The notes below the pieces were generated by a model. It did no database searches and was not told the DNA's origin. It saw only the letters and a list, made by a program, of their open reading frames with translations. A DNA stretch of 64,000 nt from Tsukamurella paurometabola DSM 20162. GTDB lineage: Bacteria; Actinomycetota; Actinomycetes; Mycobacteriales; Mycobacteriaceae. Positions within the stretch are counted from its first letter, which is position 1. Each line of letters starts with the position of its first letter. Shown piece by piece: positions 24,828-33,221 of the stretch. The DNA lies in contig NC_014158.1 in the NCBI RefSeq assembly GCF_000092225.1, positions 62,001 to 126,000 on the forward strand, written 5' to 3'. The position numbers and the translations under genes are program-made.

Positions 24828-25277
24828 ATGAAAGTCTCTGTTCGCACGTGGTCCTGCTCGGTGTTCGCATTGACGTTGATCGCCGTCCCCATGGGACCCG
24901 CGGTTGCCGGTGCCGATCCGACGCCCGCACCGCTGTGCGTCATTCCGTTCACGTCCGGATACACGGGTACTTTCAACAACTCCAGCGCCACTGCGACGGC
25001 GTCCGGGGACACCGGCGTTTCATCCGTAGCGATCGATGTCGTCATTCAAAAGAGTTGGCAACGCATGATGTTGCGAGTGGTGTGGAAGAACCTCGATACC
25101 GGGGCGTCCGGAGCCGTGAGTGATGGCTACGATGCCACGGGCCCCGCGCCGACGCGGAAGACTTTCGGCGCGCTGGCGACAGGTACCGGCCGTGTCGAGT
25201 TCCAGATCGGGCTCAACCTCCCGGAGGGGAATCACATGACTAGCTGGCAGACGTGCACCGCTGAGGCGACCCTCTGA
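24828..25277 (+). CDS. Small secreted protein of unknown function
   Basis: A 149-aa exported protein. The signal peptide is MKVSVRTWSCSVFALTLIAV with cleavage near AVAGADP. The mature part is about 120 aa with two cysteines (APLCVIPF and WQTCTAEA) at opposite ends, probably a disulfide, and many small and Thr/Ser residues typical of a beta-sandwich. I do not recognise a family. GGAG precedes ATG 24828 and TAGTGT (24764-24769) is a likely -10. It is divergent from GH5 gene 3 and may belong to the same glycan island. Confidence 0.65.
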   Translation: MKVSVRTWSCSVFALTLIAVPMGPAVAGADPTPAPLCVIPFTSGYTGTFNNSSATATASGDTGVSSVAIDVVIQKSWQRMMLRVVWKNLDTGASGAVSDGYDATGPAPTRKTFGALATGTGRVEFQIGLNLPEGNHMTSWQTCTAEATL

Positions 25278-25292
25278 CGTCGAACGCCGCCG

Positions 25293-27548
25293 CTAGCGGG
25301 AGCCGAATCGACGTAGGCGCAGGCTGTTCCACACCACGAAGAAGGAGCTGAAGCTCATCGCCGCGGCGCTGATGAGGGGATTCAGTAGTCCGGCGGCCGC
25401 GATCGGAATCGCCGCGACGTTGTAGCCGAAGGCCCACACCAGGTTCGTCTTGATCGTCTTCAGTGTGGCGCGGGCCAGGCCGAGCGCATCGGGAACGGCG
25501 GACAGCTCCTCGCGCATCAGCACCACATCGGCGGCACCTTGGGCCACGTCGGTACCGGTACCCATTGCCAACCCGAGATCTGCTGCGGCCAGCGCGGGAC
25601 CGTCGTTCACGCCGTCGCCCACCATGGCAACCCGGCGGCCCTCGGCCTGCAGCGCCCGGATCTCTGCCACCTTCCCCTCGGGCAGCACATCCGAACGGAT
25701 GTCGTCGATGCCCACGGCCGCAGCCACTTTCGCGGCCGCGGCGGCATTGTCGCCGGTGAGGAGGACGGTGGTGATGCCGGCCTCGTGCAGCCGCGTGATC
25801 GCCGCCCGCGCATCGGGTTTGATCGTGTCGGCTATCTCCATGACGGCGGCCACAGCCCCGTCGACCTCCACCACGGCCACGGTGCGACCCGCCTCGGCCG
25901 CCGCATCGACCGCGGGCGCCAGCACACCGGGCGAGACGAACCGCGGATTGCCCACCCGCACCGTCCGCCCGTCCACCGTACCCGTGGCGCCGAGGCCGGG
26001 TACGGCCCGGAAATCCTCCACCGCAGGCAGATCGGCGCCCGCCCGCGCCACGACCGCCCGCGCGACGGCGTGCTCGGAGGCGGTCTCGACAGCACCTGCG
26101 AGGCGCAGCACCTGGGCCTCGGTGAATCCGTCCGCCACGGCGATCGCCGCCACTTCCAGCAGGCCCGTGGTCACCGTGCCGGTCTTATCGAAGACCACCG
26201 TGTCGATGCTCTCGGTGGCCTCCAATGCCTGATGGCCGCGTACGTACACGCCGAGCTGCGCACCCCGGCCCGAGGCCACCATGAACGCCACCGGGGTCGC
26301 GAGGCCCAGGGCGCACGGACAGGCGATCACCAGCACGGCGATCGCGGCCTTCACGGCATCGTCGATCGACCCGCCGAACAGCATCCAGCCCGCGAAAGTC
26401 AGGGCGGCGATGGCGAACACGCACGGCACGAACACCGCCGAGACGCGATCGGCCAGGCGCTGCATCCGCGCCTTCGTGGCCTGCGCGTCCTCCACCAGAC
26501 GCAGCATCGCCGCGAACGTGGTGTCCTCGCCGACGGCGATGGCGCGCACCGTCAGTCGGCCGTCCTGGCACACGGTGCCGCCCACCACTCGGTCGCCCGG
26601 TCCGGCCGGGACCGGGCGGGACTCGCCCGTCATCGCCGAATTGTCGACGAACGCGCTGCCGGACTCCACCACGCCGTCCGTGGCGATCGTCTCGCCGGGC
26701 CGAACCACGAACACCTGGTCCTCGCGCAGCTCGCCGATCGGGATCCGCAGCTCGGAACCGTCGCGCACCAGCACGGACACGTCGCGGGCGCCGCGGGTCG
26801 AGAGGTCGCGCAGCGCCGAAGCCGCCTTGGCGCGTGCGGAGGCCTCGAAGTACCGGCCGGCGAGTACGAACACCGTGACGCCCATCGCGACCTCGAGGTA
26901 GATCGGGTCGGATTGCACGATCGCGTTCCACAGACCGTGCGGGTCGGGCCGCTGCCGGCCGGGTGTGAGCACGGTGACCACCGACCACGCGGTAGCGGAG
27001 ATGATGCCCACCGAGACCAGGGTGTCCATCGTCGCCGCACCGTGCCGCGCGCCCTGCCAGGCCTTCTTGTGCAGCGGCCAGGCGCCCCACGTGACCACGG
27101 GCAGGCTCAGTGCGAGCAGCACCCACTGCCAGCCGGGGAACCGGGTCGACGGGATGATGGCGAGCACGATCGACAGATCGGCGGCCGGCACGAACAGCAC
27201 CAGTGAGACGACGAGGCGGCGCAGCACGTCGCGCCGCTCGCGCTCCTCCGCCAGCATTGCGCGGCGCGGGTTCGGGGACTTCGGTGCCGCGGTGTACCCC
27301 GCCGCCTCGACGGTGCCGGTCAGCTGCTCGACGGTGACCGTCGGCGCATGTTCGACCGTTGCGGTGCGGGTGGCCAGATTCACTACCGCCCGCACCCCGT
27401 CGAGCTTGTTGAGCTTGCGCTCCACCCGGCCCACGCACGCCGCGCAGGTCATGCCGCCGACATCGAGGAAGGTGCGCTGCGCCTCAGCCGTGGCGTCCGC
27501 GGACTCGTCCGCGGAAGCGGGAGGCGCGGCCGATTGGAGATCCGTCAC
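25293..27548 (-). CDS. Copper-type P1B ATPase
   Basis: A 751-aa heavy-metal ATPase, probably exporting Cu(I) across the membrane. Domains in order: HMA domain with GMTCAACVGRVERKL near residue 32, membrane helices, actuator domain with MTGES, helix 6 with ACPCALGLATP, phosphorylation motif DKTGTVTTG, HP motif SEHAVAR, and hinge MVGDGVNDGPAL. The CPC plus the late YN and MSFSS motifs indicate the Cu(I) subgroup. GTG 27548 is 6 nt after GATACT and is my preferred, probably leaderless, start. No copper-sensor gene is adjacent. Confidence 0.9.
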   Translation of the reverse strand: MTDLQSAAPPASADESADATAEAQRTFLDVGGMTCAACVGRVERKLNKLDGVRAVVNLATRTATVEHAPTVTVEQLTGTVEAAGYTAAPKSPNPRRAMLAEERERRDVLRRLVVSLVLFVPAADLSIVLAIIPSTRFPGWQWVLLALSLPVVTWGAWPLHKKAWQGARHGAATMDTLVSVGIISATAWSVVTVLTPGRQRPDPHGLWNAIVQSDPIYLEVAMGVTVFVLAGRYFEASARAKAASALRDLSTRGARDVSVLVRDGSELRIPIGELREDQVFVVRPGETIATDGVVESGSAFVDNSAMTGESRPVPAGPGDRVVGGTVCQDGRLTVRAIAVGEDTTFAAMLRLVEDAQATKARMQRLADRVSAVFVPCVFAIAALTFAGWMLFGGSIDDAVKAAIAVLVIACPCALGLATPVAFMVASGRGAQLGVYVRGHQALEATESIDTVVFDKTGTVTTGLLEVAAIAVADGFTEAQVLRLAGAVETASEHAVARAVVARAGADLPAVEDFRAVPGLGATGTVDGRTVRVGNPRFVSPGVLAPAVDAAAEAGRTVAVVEVDGAVAAVMEIADTIKPDARAAITRLHEAGITTVLLTGDNAAAAAKVAAAVGIDDIRSDVLPEGKVAEIRALQAEGRRVAMVGDGVNDGPALAAADLGLAMGTGTDVAQGAADVVLMREELSAVPDALGLARATLKTIKTNLVWAFGYNVAAIPIAAAGLLNPLISAAAMSFSSFFVVWNSLRLRRFGSR

Positions 27549-27594
27549 CCCTCCAGTATCCACGCGGCGCGAAATCGGTCCGGAAACGTGAAAG

Positions 27595-27647
27595 GCCTTG
27601 ATACCGGCTCCCGGAATGGGGGGAGGAGGGGGAGCCGGTATCAAGGC
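27595..27647. repeat. 18-bp perfect inverted repeat between hydrolase and copper ATPase
   Basis: Arms 27595-27612 (GCCTTGATACCGGCTCCC) and 27630-27647 are exact complements around a 17-nt G-rich loop. It lies 138 nt after the hydrolase stop and about 47 nt before the ATPase start. It could terminate hydrolase transcription; the minus-strand tail CTTTCACGTTT is only moderately U-rich. It could instead be an operator upstream of the ATPase promoter. Confidence 0.65.
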
Positions 27648-27784
27648 TCAAACACGCAGCCGTCGACGTGGGGGGAGACGTCATATGACGGCCGCAGAAC
27701 CTACGATACGTGGTGTACGCGTACGCCCGCCACCTTTCGTGACATGCGTGTTCGCATGGCAGTGCAATGTGCCTACAAATGTTG

Positions 27785-28867
27785 TCAAGATTTCGCGACG
27801 AGCTCGTTCCGTAGCACGTCAAGGGCGGTGTCCACATCGACGCGTGCGTCGGCGCTCACGCCGACCGAATTCAGGAATCCGTGCAACGCGCCGGGCGCGA
27901 GTTGTGTCGTGGCGTCCACTCCGGCCTCACGCAAGCGCTGTGCGTAGGCCGCGCCCTCGTCGCGCAGGGGGTCGAATCCGGCCACCACGACGTGCGTGCG
28001 GCCCACGCCACCGAGGTTGTCGGCGTGCAGCACGTGGAACTTCGGATCCTCGTCCTGCCCCGGCTCGGGGAGGTACCGCTCGCGGGTCCACTCGATGTCA
28101 GCCTTCGTCAGGAAGTACCCCGTGGCGAAGGTGTCGCGGCTGCGGTTGCCCGGATCGGCCCCCGTCACCGGGTAGAACAGGAGCGCGACACGCGGTTGCG
28201 GGCCGCCCCGCAGCGACAGTTCGCGGCAGGCGACCGCCGCCAGATTGCCGCCCGCGCTGTCTCCGGAGACGGCGACGCGGACCGGATCCGCACCGAGCTG
28301 ATCGGCGTGCTCGATCGCCCAGGCCGTGGCCGCGACGGCGTCGTCGGCCGCGGCGGGGAAGACCGCCTCGGGAGCGAGCCGGTAGTCCACGGACAGCACG
28401 CGCGCCCCGACCCGGTCGGCGATGTACCGGCAGGGTGCGTCGTGGGATTCCAGATCGCCCAGGACGAAACCTCCGCCGTGGAAGAACACCACGAGTGGCG
28501 ATCCGGCAGGGAGGTCCTTCGGGGTGTACAGCCGTGCGGGCAGGGTGCCCGCGGCGCCGTCGACCAGGAGACCCCGCGTGGCCACGTCCGGTGCCGTTCC
28601 CGCGCCCACGGCCTGTCCGAGGCGGCGCATCCGCACGCGAGCCGTCGCGACATCGGTGCCACCGATACCGGTGATTCCTTGCGCCTTGAGCAGGAGCAGG
28701 GTCAGCTGGGAGTCGACGTCCATCTCATTGCCGTCGACCCGCGGCGCCGGACCGACGATGCGTCGCTTGAGGTGAACCGGAAGGCCAAACAGGGCGCGTG
28801 CCCCGCCGGCGACCACCGGGCTGGGAACGGCGAGCGCGACCTTCTGCACGAGATCTCTGAGTGCCAT
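27785..28867 (-). CDS. Alpha/beta hydrolase, hormone-sensitive-lipase family
   Basis: A 360-aa esterase/lipase of the HSL (Lip) family. The oxyanion motif FFHGGGFVLGD and the nucleophile motif VSGDSAGGNLAA are clear. The catalytic Asp is probably in GFDPLRDEG and the His in GALHGFLN. No signal peptide is visible, so it is cytoplasmic. ATG 28867 is 6 nt after TACTAT, so it is probably leaderless even though a PaiB-like gene lies 21 nt upstream on the same strand. Short-chain acyl esters are the usual substrates of this family. Confidence 0.85.
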   Translation of the reverse strand: MALRDLVQKVALAVPSPVVAGGARALFGLPVHLKRRIVGPAPRVDGNEMDVDSQLTLLLLKAQGITGIGGTDVATARVRMRRLGQAVGAGTAPDVATRGLLVDGAAGTLPARLYTPKDLPAGSPLVVFFHGGGFVLGDLESHDAPCRYIADRVGARVLSVDYRLAPEAVFPAAADDAVAATAWAIEHADQLGADPVRVAVSGDSAGGNLAAVACRELSLRGGPQPRVALLFYPVTGADPGNRSRDTFATGYFLTKADIEWTRERYLPEPGQDEDPKFHVLHADNLGGVGRTHVVVAGFDPLRDEGAAYAQRLREAGVDATTQLAPGALHGFLNSVGVSADARVDVDTALDVLRNELVAKS

Positions 28868-28888
28868 GCTCCGATAGTAGGACGTACG

Positions 28889-29491
28889 TCACAATCCGCG
28901 CGCACGGCGCATCTCGGCGCCGGCCCGCGGGTCGGCGCTGTCGAGCGCTGTCTGCACGCCGGCGATGTCCTCGGCGCTGCGGCCGCGACTCCATTTCTGT
29001 TTGGCCGCCACGGCCGTCACCTCGACCGTGAGGCCGACGATCGCCTTGAGCTGTTGCTCGATGTATGCGGGCGGGGCGTCGTCCAGGCCCCAGGGCTCGG
29101 GCCGGTTCCGTTCGTGCCGGGCGGTGAGCCGGGCGACGATAGCGCGGCACGCCGCTGCGTCCTCGTGGATGCTCGCGCGGCCGCGAAGCTGTACCTCGCT
29201 GTAGTTCCACGTGGGCACGGCGCGACCGTGCGCGGCCTTGGACGGGTACCACCCGGGCGAGACGTAGGCATCCGGCCCCGTCACCACGATGAGGACCTCG
29301 GCGCCATCGAGCCCGCGCCAGTGGCGGTTCGCCGTGGCGAGGTGAGCGATCACGGTATCGCCCTCCCACAGCAGCGGTAGCGTGCTCGCGTGCAGCCCGC
29401 CCGAGGCCGAGAACACGGTGCCGATGCCGGCGGCGGCCACCATGGCGCGGGCTCGCTCGTCGTCGGAACGGTCGGGTGCGGCGACGTACAT
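28889..29491 (-). CDS. PaiB-like FMN-binding protein
   Basis: A 200-aa protein of the PaiB/FMN-binding split-barrel family, annotated in bacilli as a negative regulator. It has the family stretches STLPLLWEGDTVIAHLATANRHW, VSPGWYPSK and VPTWNYSEVQLRG, and the C-terminal KQKWSRGRSAEDIAGV. GGGAG precedes ATG 29491. It lies 10 nt after the DUF5313 gene, so the two are probably cotranscribed. A flavin-dependent enzyme role is as likely as regulation. Confidence 0.8.
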   Translation of the reverse strand: MYVAAPDRSDDERARAMVAAAGIGTVFSASGGLHASTLPLLWEGDTVIAHLATANRHWRGLDGAEVLIVVTGPDAYVSPGWYPSKAAHGRAVPTWNYSEVQLRGRASIHEDAAACRAIVARLTARHERNRPEPWGLDDAPPAYIEQQLKAIVGLTVEVTAVAAKQKWSRGRSAEDIAGVQTALDSADPRAGAEMRRARGL

Positions 29492-29501
29492 CAGTGCTCC
29501 C

Positions 29502-29891
29502 TCAACGGTCGCGGGGACCGTACTTCTCCAGGTACTCGCGATGCAGATCGGCCTCCCGGATCCGGGCCCGCTGATCCACCAGATCGGGGTCGAGGCCGTG
29601 CCAGCGCAGCCGTGCCCGACGGTAGATCTTGTTCAATGCGATCGAGAAGTACACGAACGGGATGAAGATCGGCAGGGTCATCGTGGCCTTGACCAGGAAG
29701 TCCGCATCGACGAACCAGAACGGGACCAGCATCAGCACACACGGGATCGAGAACCGGATCACGGTACGCGCGCCGGCCCCGGCGCCCGCGAGATCGTGCG
29801 CCACCCAGTCCCGCATCGAGGCCGGGAGCGTCTTCCCGTAGGAGTACAGCAGGTACTGCACCGGGTTCGGCTTGGTCGGGCTCTCGGTCAT
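29502..29891 (-). CDS. DUF5313 family membrane protein
   Basis: A 129-aa actinobacterial protein. The N-terminus (PNPVQYLLYSYGKTLPASMRDWVAHDL) matches the DUF5313 pattern. Two membrane helices follow (about residues 46-60 and 65-83), then a charged tail with the repeated-looking DLVDQRARIREADLHREYLEKYG. ATG 29891 is chosen because the family begins MTxxP and because GAGTAT lies 7 nt upstream. Function unknown; it opens the operon with the PaiB-like gene. Confidence 0.7.
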   Translation of the reverse strand: MTESPTKPNPVQYLLYSYGKTLPASMRDWVAHDLAGAGAGARTVIRFSIPCVLMLVPFWFVDADFLVKATMTLPIFIPFVYFSIALNKIYRRARLRWHGLDPDLVDQRARIREADLHREYLEKYGPRDR

Positions 29892-30085
29892 ACCGCCCAT
29901 ACTCTCACCACGCACCTGTCGGGCTCGAGCCGCGGGCGCCGCGGAAACCCGAGGTGATGGCCCCTTCACCCGGGCGGGTTCCGCGTGCGGCCGACCGTGG
30001 ATGGGGCATGAACGAACCATAATTCCGGGCGGTTCTTGCCATCATGAACGTTTCCGGGGCCACCACCAGCCTAGAATCGGACGTT

Positions 30086-30703
30086 GTGAGTCCCGGCAGA
30101 AACGATCAGACCGCGCAGAGCATCCTGTCTGCGGCGGTGGCGAGCATCGGCAGCGTCGGTATCTCGCGTACCACGATGGAGCATGTGGCGAACCTCGCCG
30201 GCATCGGCGTGGCCACCGTCTACCGCCGCTTCAACCGCAAGGACAACCTGGTCCAGCAGGCGATCCGGTACGAGGCCGAGCAACTGCTCAAGACCATCGA
30301 GCAGCAGATCGCGGGCTTGCCCACGGTCGAGGAAGCGCTGACCGAGGGATTCGTGGCCTTCCTCCGCGAGGCCCACCGCCGGCCCTTGATCCGCGGTATC
30401 GGCGACGGCAACGTGGTGGTCGGCCTGCCGATGATCGCGCAGGGCGGCGCGATGCTCATCGAGATCGGCCGCACCTTCGCGGCCAACATCATCGAGGGCT
30501 TCCAGGACAAGGGAGACCTACCGGAGTTCGACCCGAAGCCTATCGCCGAGATCTTCGCGCGCGTAGGTCATTCGGTGCTGCTCGCGCCCGACGGCCTGAT
30601 CAGCTTCGACGATCCGTACGCCGCGGGCCGGGTGGTCCGCGAGTGCCTGATGCCCGCCATCGCCGCGCAGACCGCCGCGGCCGCCACCGAGGGAGCCTCA
30701 TGA
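30086..30703 (+). CDS. TetR family transcriptional regulator
   Basis: A 205-aa regulator. The N-terminal helix-turn-helix reads ISRTTMEHVANLAGIGVATVYRRFNRKDNLVQQAI, a textbook TetR DNA-binding domain; the C-terminal ligand domain is unassigned. I prefer GTG 30086, 8 nt after TAGAAT (30072-30077); ATG 30044 is the alternative. It is divergent from the DUF5313-PaiB operon and overlaps the GNAT gene (ATGA), so it may control either. GAACC/GGTTC half-sites at 30014-30035 are a possible operator. Confidence 0.85.
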   Translation: MSPGRNDQTAQSILSAAVASIGSVGISRTTMEHVANLAGIGVATVYRRFNRKDNLVQQAIRYEAEQLLKTIEQQIAGLPTVEEALTEGFVAFLREAHRRPLIRGIGDGNVVVGLPMIAQGGAMLIEIGRTFAANIIEGFQDKGDLPEFDPKPIAEIFARVGHSVLLAPDGLISFDDPYAAGRVVRECLMPAIAAQTAAAATEGAS

Positions 30704-31197
30704 TCCGGCCCGCGACCCCCGCCGATGTGCCCGAGCTGCTGAAGATGATCTCCGAGCTCGCGGCCTACAACAAGGCGCCCGACGCGGCCGTGGCCACCGA
30801 GGACCAGCTGCACGAGGCGTTGTTCGGCGAGCACCCCGCGGTGTTCGCGCATTTGGCCACCGAGCCGGGCGAAGACGGCGCCGAGGTAGCCGTCGGCATG
30901 GCCGTGTTCTTCCGCACCTTCTCGACCTGGACCGGGGGCTACGGCATCTGGCTCGAAGACCTGTACGTGCGTTCCACTTCGCGCGGCGGCGGCCACGGTA
31001 AGCAGCTGATCGCCTCGCTCGCCAAGCTCTGCCAGGATCGCGGATACCCGCGCCTGGAATGGACGGTCGTCGAGTGGAACACGCCCGCGATCGGCTTCTA
31101 CCGGGCGCTCGGCGCCGTCCCGATGGAGGACTGGACCACACAGCGCCTGACGGGCGACGCGCTCGGCACCCTCGCGAGCCAGTTCGACGGGTCCTGA
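30700..31197 (+). CDS. GNAT family N-acetyltransferase
   Basis: A 165-aa GNAT enzyme. It begins IRPATPADVPELLKMISELAAYN, has the acceptor strand region YGIWLEDLYVRSTSRGGGHGKQLI, where the R-x-x-G-x-G/K loop binds acetyl-CoA, and the late VEWNTPAIGFYRALGA. This form resembles spermidine/diamine acetyltransferase-like proteins. It is coupled to the TetR gene (ATGA overlap, GGGAG ribosome site) and to bluB (TGATG). The substrate is unknown. Confidence 0.85.
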   Translation: MIRPATPADVPELLKMISELAAYNKAPDAAVATEDQLHEALFGEHPAVFAHLATEPGEDGAEVAVGMAVFFRTFSTWTGGYGIWLEDLYVRSTSRGGGHGKQLIASLAKLCQDRGYPRLEWTVVEWNTPAIGFYRALGAVPMEDWTTQRLTGDALGTLASQFDGS

Positions 31198-31838
31198 TGG
31201 ACGTCTTCGAGGCGATCCGTGCGCGCCGCGACGTGCGCAACGAGTTCAGCGGCGAGCTGATCGACGAGGAGCGCCTCACCCGGCTGCTGCGGGCCGCGCA
31301 CAGTGCGCCGAGCGTGGGCAATACCCAGCCCTGGGACTTCGTGGTGGTGCAGGATCCGGCCACACTCGCGGCGTTCGCGGATCACGTCGGTCGGTGCCGG
31401 GAGGATTTCGCACGGTCGTTGCCGGCGGATCGTCGGGAGACGTTCAATCCGATCGTGATCGAGGGCATCGAGAGTTCGCGCACCGGTGTCGTGGTCACCT
31501 ATGACCCGACGCGTGGCGGGAAGAACATCCTCGGTCGGCACACGATCGATGAGACCGGGCATCTCTCGGTTGCGCTGGCCATCCAGAACCTCTGGCTGGC
31601 GGCCACCTCCGAGGGCGTCGGCGTGGGGTGGGTGTCCTTCTATCAGGAGTCCGCACTGCGGGATCTGGTCGCCGTACCGGAACATGTTCATATTGTGGCG
31701 TGGTTATGTGTGGGACCCGTCACATGCTTCCAGGAGGTCCCTGACCTGGAACGATTCGGATGGCGGGATCGGCGCCCGCTGTCCGAGGCGGTGCACCGCG
31801 AGCGTTTCCGCACGGAGGTCGTCACAGAGGATCGTTAG
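31197..31838 (+). CDS. bluB: 5,6-dimethylbenzimidazole synthase
   Basis: A 213-aa flavin enzyme that fragments FMNH2 with oxygen to make 5,6-dimethylbenzimidazole, the lower ligand of cobalamin. Family features: RARRDVRNEFSGELID, LLRAAHSAPSVGNTQPWDFVVV, GRHTIDETGHLSVALAIQNLWLAA and GVGVGWVSFY. ATG 31197 overlaps the GNAT stop (TGATG). No other cobalamin gene is next to it; a weak cobalamin-riboswitch-like RNA is seen at 57.85 kb but does not precede this gene. Confidence 0.85.
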   Translation: MDVFEAIRARRDVRNEFSGELIDEERLTRLLRAAHSAPSVGNTQPWDFVVVQDPATLAAFADHVGRCREDFARSLPADRRETFNPIVIEGIESSRTGVVVTYDPTRGGKNILGRHTIDETGHLSVALAIQNLWLAATSEGVGVGWVSFYQESALRDLVAVPEHVHIVAWLCVGPVTCFQEVPDLERFGWRDRRPLSEAVHRERFRTEVVTEDR

Positions 31839-31865
31839 ACTGCGGTCGACGATGAGGGGATGTAC

Positions 31866-33221
31866 GTGACGCGATTCAAACGTGCTCGGAGCGGCGGTCA
31901 GCGGCTCGTCGGGCGACGGACGGTGCTCATCGGAGCCGCCGCGGCGGTGCCGCTGGTCGCCGGGGCCTGCACCATCGGCGATACCGGTGGGAAGGGTGCC
32001 GCGCCGTCCACGCCGCCCAAGGATCCGGCCGAGGTCACCGTCACCCCTGCCGACGGCGCCAAGGACGTCAGCCCGATCGCGCCGGTCTCGGTCTCGATCG
32101 CCAAGGCCACGCTGGGCTCGGTCACGCTCACCGACGACAAGGGCGCGGTCGTCGAGGGCACACTCTCGACCGACATGCTGTCCTGGAAGCCCGCGGCACC
32201 GCTCGCCTACAACGGCGTGTACACGCTGGTGGCGAAGTACCAGACCCTGGGGCAGCAGCGCGAGCACAAGACCACGTTCAGCACCGTGGTGGTCGATGAG
32301 ACCAACAAGACGCTGCCGTACTTCGAGAACACCGGCGGCAACTCACTCAACGACGGTGCCGTGTACGGCGTCGGCCAGGTCGCGGTGGTGCACTTCGACG
32401 AGCCGATCAAGGATCGGGCGATGGCCCAGAAGCTGCTCACGGTGACCACCACCCCGCCGGTGGAGGGCGCATGGAGCTGGACCACGGATAAGACCGTCGC
32501 GTGGCGGCCCAAGGACTACTACCCCTCCGGTACCAAGGTCGCGATCGAGGCCAAGGTCTTCGGCAAGCAGGTGAGCCCCGGCCTGTGGGGCGAGAAGGAC
32601 ATCGCCATCACGTTCAGCATCGGTGAGTCCCACGTCTCGATCGCCGACGACAACACCAAGCAGGTGCAGGTGTTCGTGGGCGGCCAGATGGTGCGCTCGA
32701 TGCCCACGTCGATGGGGCAGGGCGGCACCGAGGTAGTCAACGGCACCACATTGCACTTCTGGACGCAGCGCGGCATCTACACGGTGCTGGACAAGGCCAA
32801 CCCGGTGGTCATGGACTCCTCCACGTACGGCCTGCCGATCAATTCGCGGCTCGGCTACAAGCAGACCATCGGCTGGGCCACCCGGATCAGCAACGACGGC
32901 ATCTACCTGCACGCGCTGGACAACATCGCCGCCCAGGGGGTGCGCAACGAATCGCACGGCTGCCTCAACCTGAGCCCGGCGAACGCGCAGTGGTTCTTCG
33001 GGATCAGCCAGCCGGGCGATGTGGTCGAGGTCCGCAACACCGGTGGCGCACCGCTGGAGCAGTGGCAGAACGGTGACTGGTCGGTGCCCTGGGCCACCTG
33101 GGTGGCCGGCGGCGCCCAGGTCGACGAGCCCGCACCCGGCCCCGGGGCGACGACGCAGGCTCCGGATCCGGCGCAGCCGCCCGCGTCCGGGCCACCGCAG
33201 TCTCCCGCTCCCGGGAACTAG
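31866..33221 (+). CDS. L,D-transpeptidase (Ldt), lipoprotein
   Basis: A 451-aa cell-wall enzyme forming 3-3 peptidoglycan cross-links. RRTVLIGAAAAVPLVAGAC combines an Arg pair with a lipobox cysteine, so it is exported and lipidated. Two Ig-like domains (about residues 45-265) precede a YkuD catalytic domain with the nucleophile in VRNESHGCLNLS and the partner His in GIYLHALDNI. The C-terminus is Pro/Ala-rich. GTG 31866 has GAGGGG 6 nt upstream; ATG 31860 would abut it, so GTG is preferred. Confidence 0.9.
   Translation: MTRFKRARSGGQRLVGRRTVLIGAAAAVPLVAGACTIGDTGGKGAAPSTPPKDPAEVTVTPADGAKDVSPIAPVSVSIAKATLGSVTLTDDKGAVVEGTLSTDMLSWKPAAPLAYNGVYTLVAKYQTLGQQREHKTTFSTVVVDETNKTLPYFENTGGNSLNDGAVYGVGQVAVVHFDEPIKDRAMAQKLLTVTTTPPVEGAWSWTTDKTVAWRPKDYYPSGTKVAIEAKVFGKQVSPGLWGEKDIAITFSIGESHVSIADDNTKQVQVFVGGQMVRSMPTSMGQGGTEVVNGTTLHFWTQRGIYTVLDKANPVVMDSSTYGLPINSRLGYKQTIGWATRISNDGIYLHALDNIAAQGVRNESHGCLNLSPANAQWFFGISQPGDVVEVRNTGGAPLEQWQNGDWSVPWATWVAGGAQVDEPAPGPGATTQAPDPAQPPASGPPQSPAPGN

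Noticed and set aside
27648-27784. A CsoR-type operator for the copper ATPase
   Set aside because: No GTAT-C/G-ATAC palindrome is present there; the only such site is at 50845.
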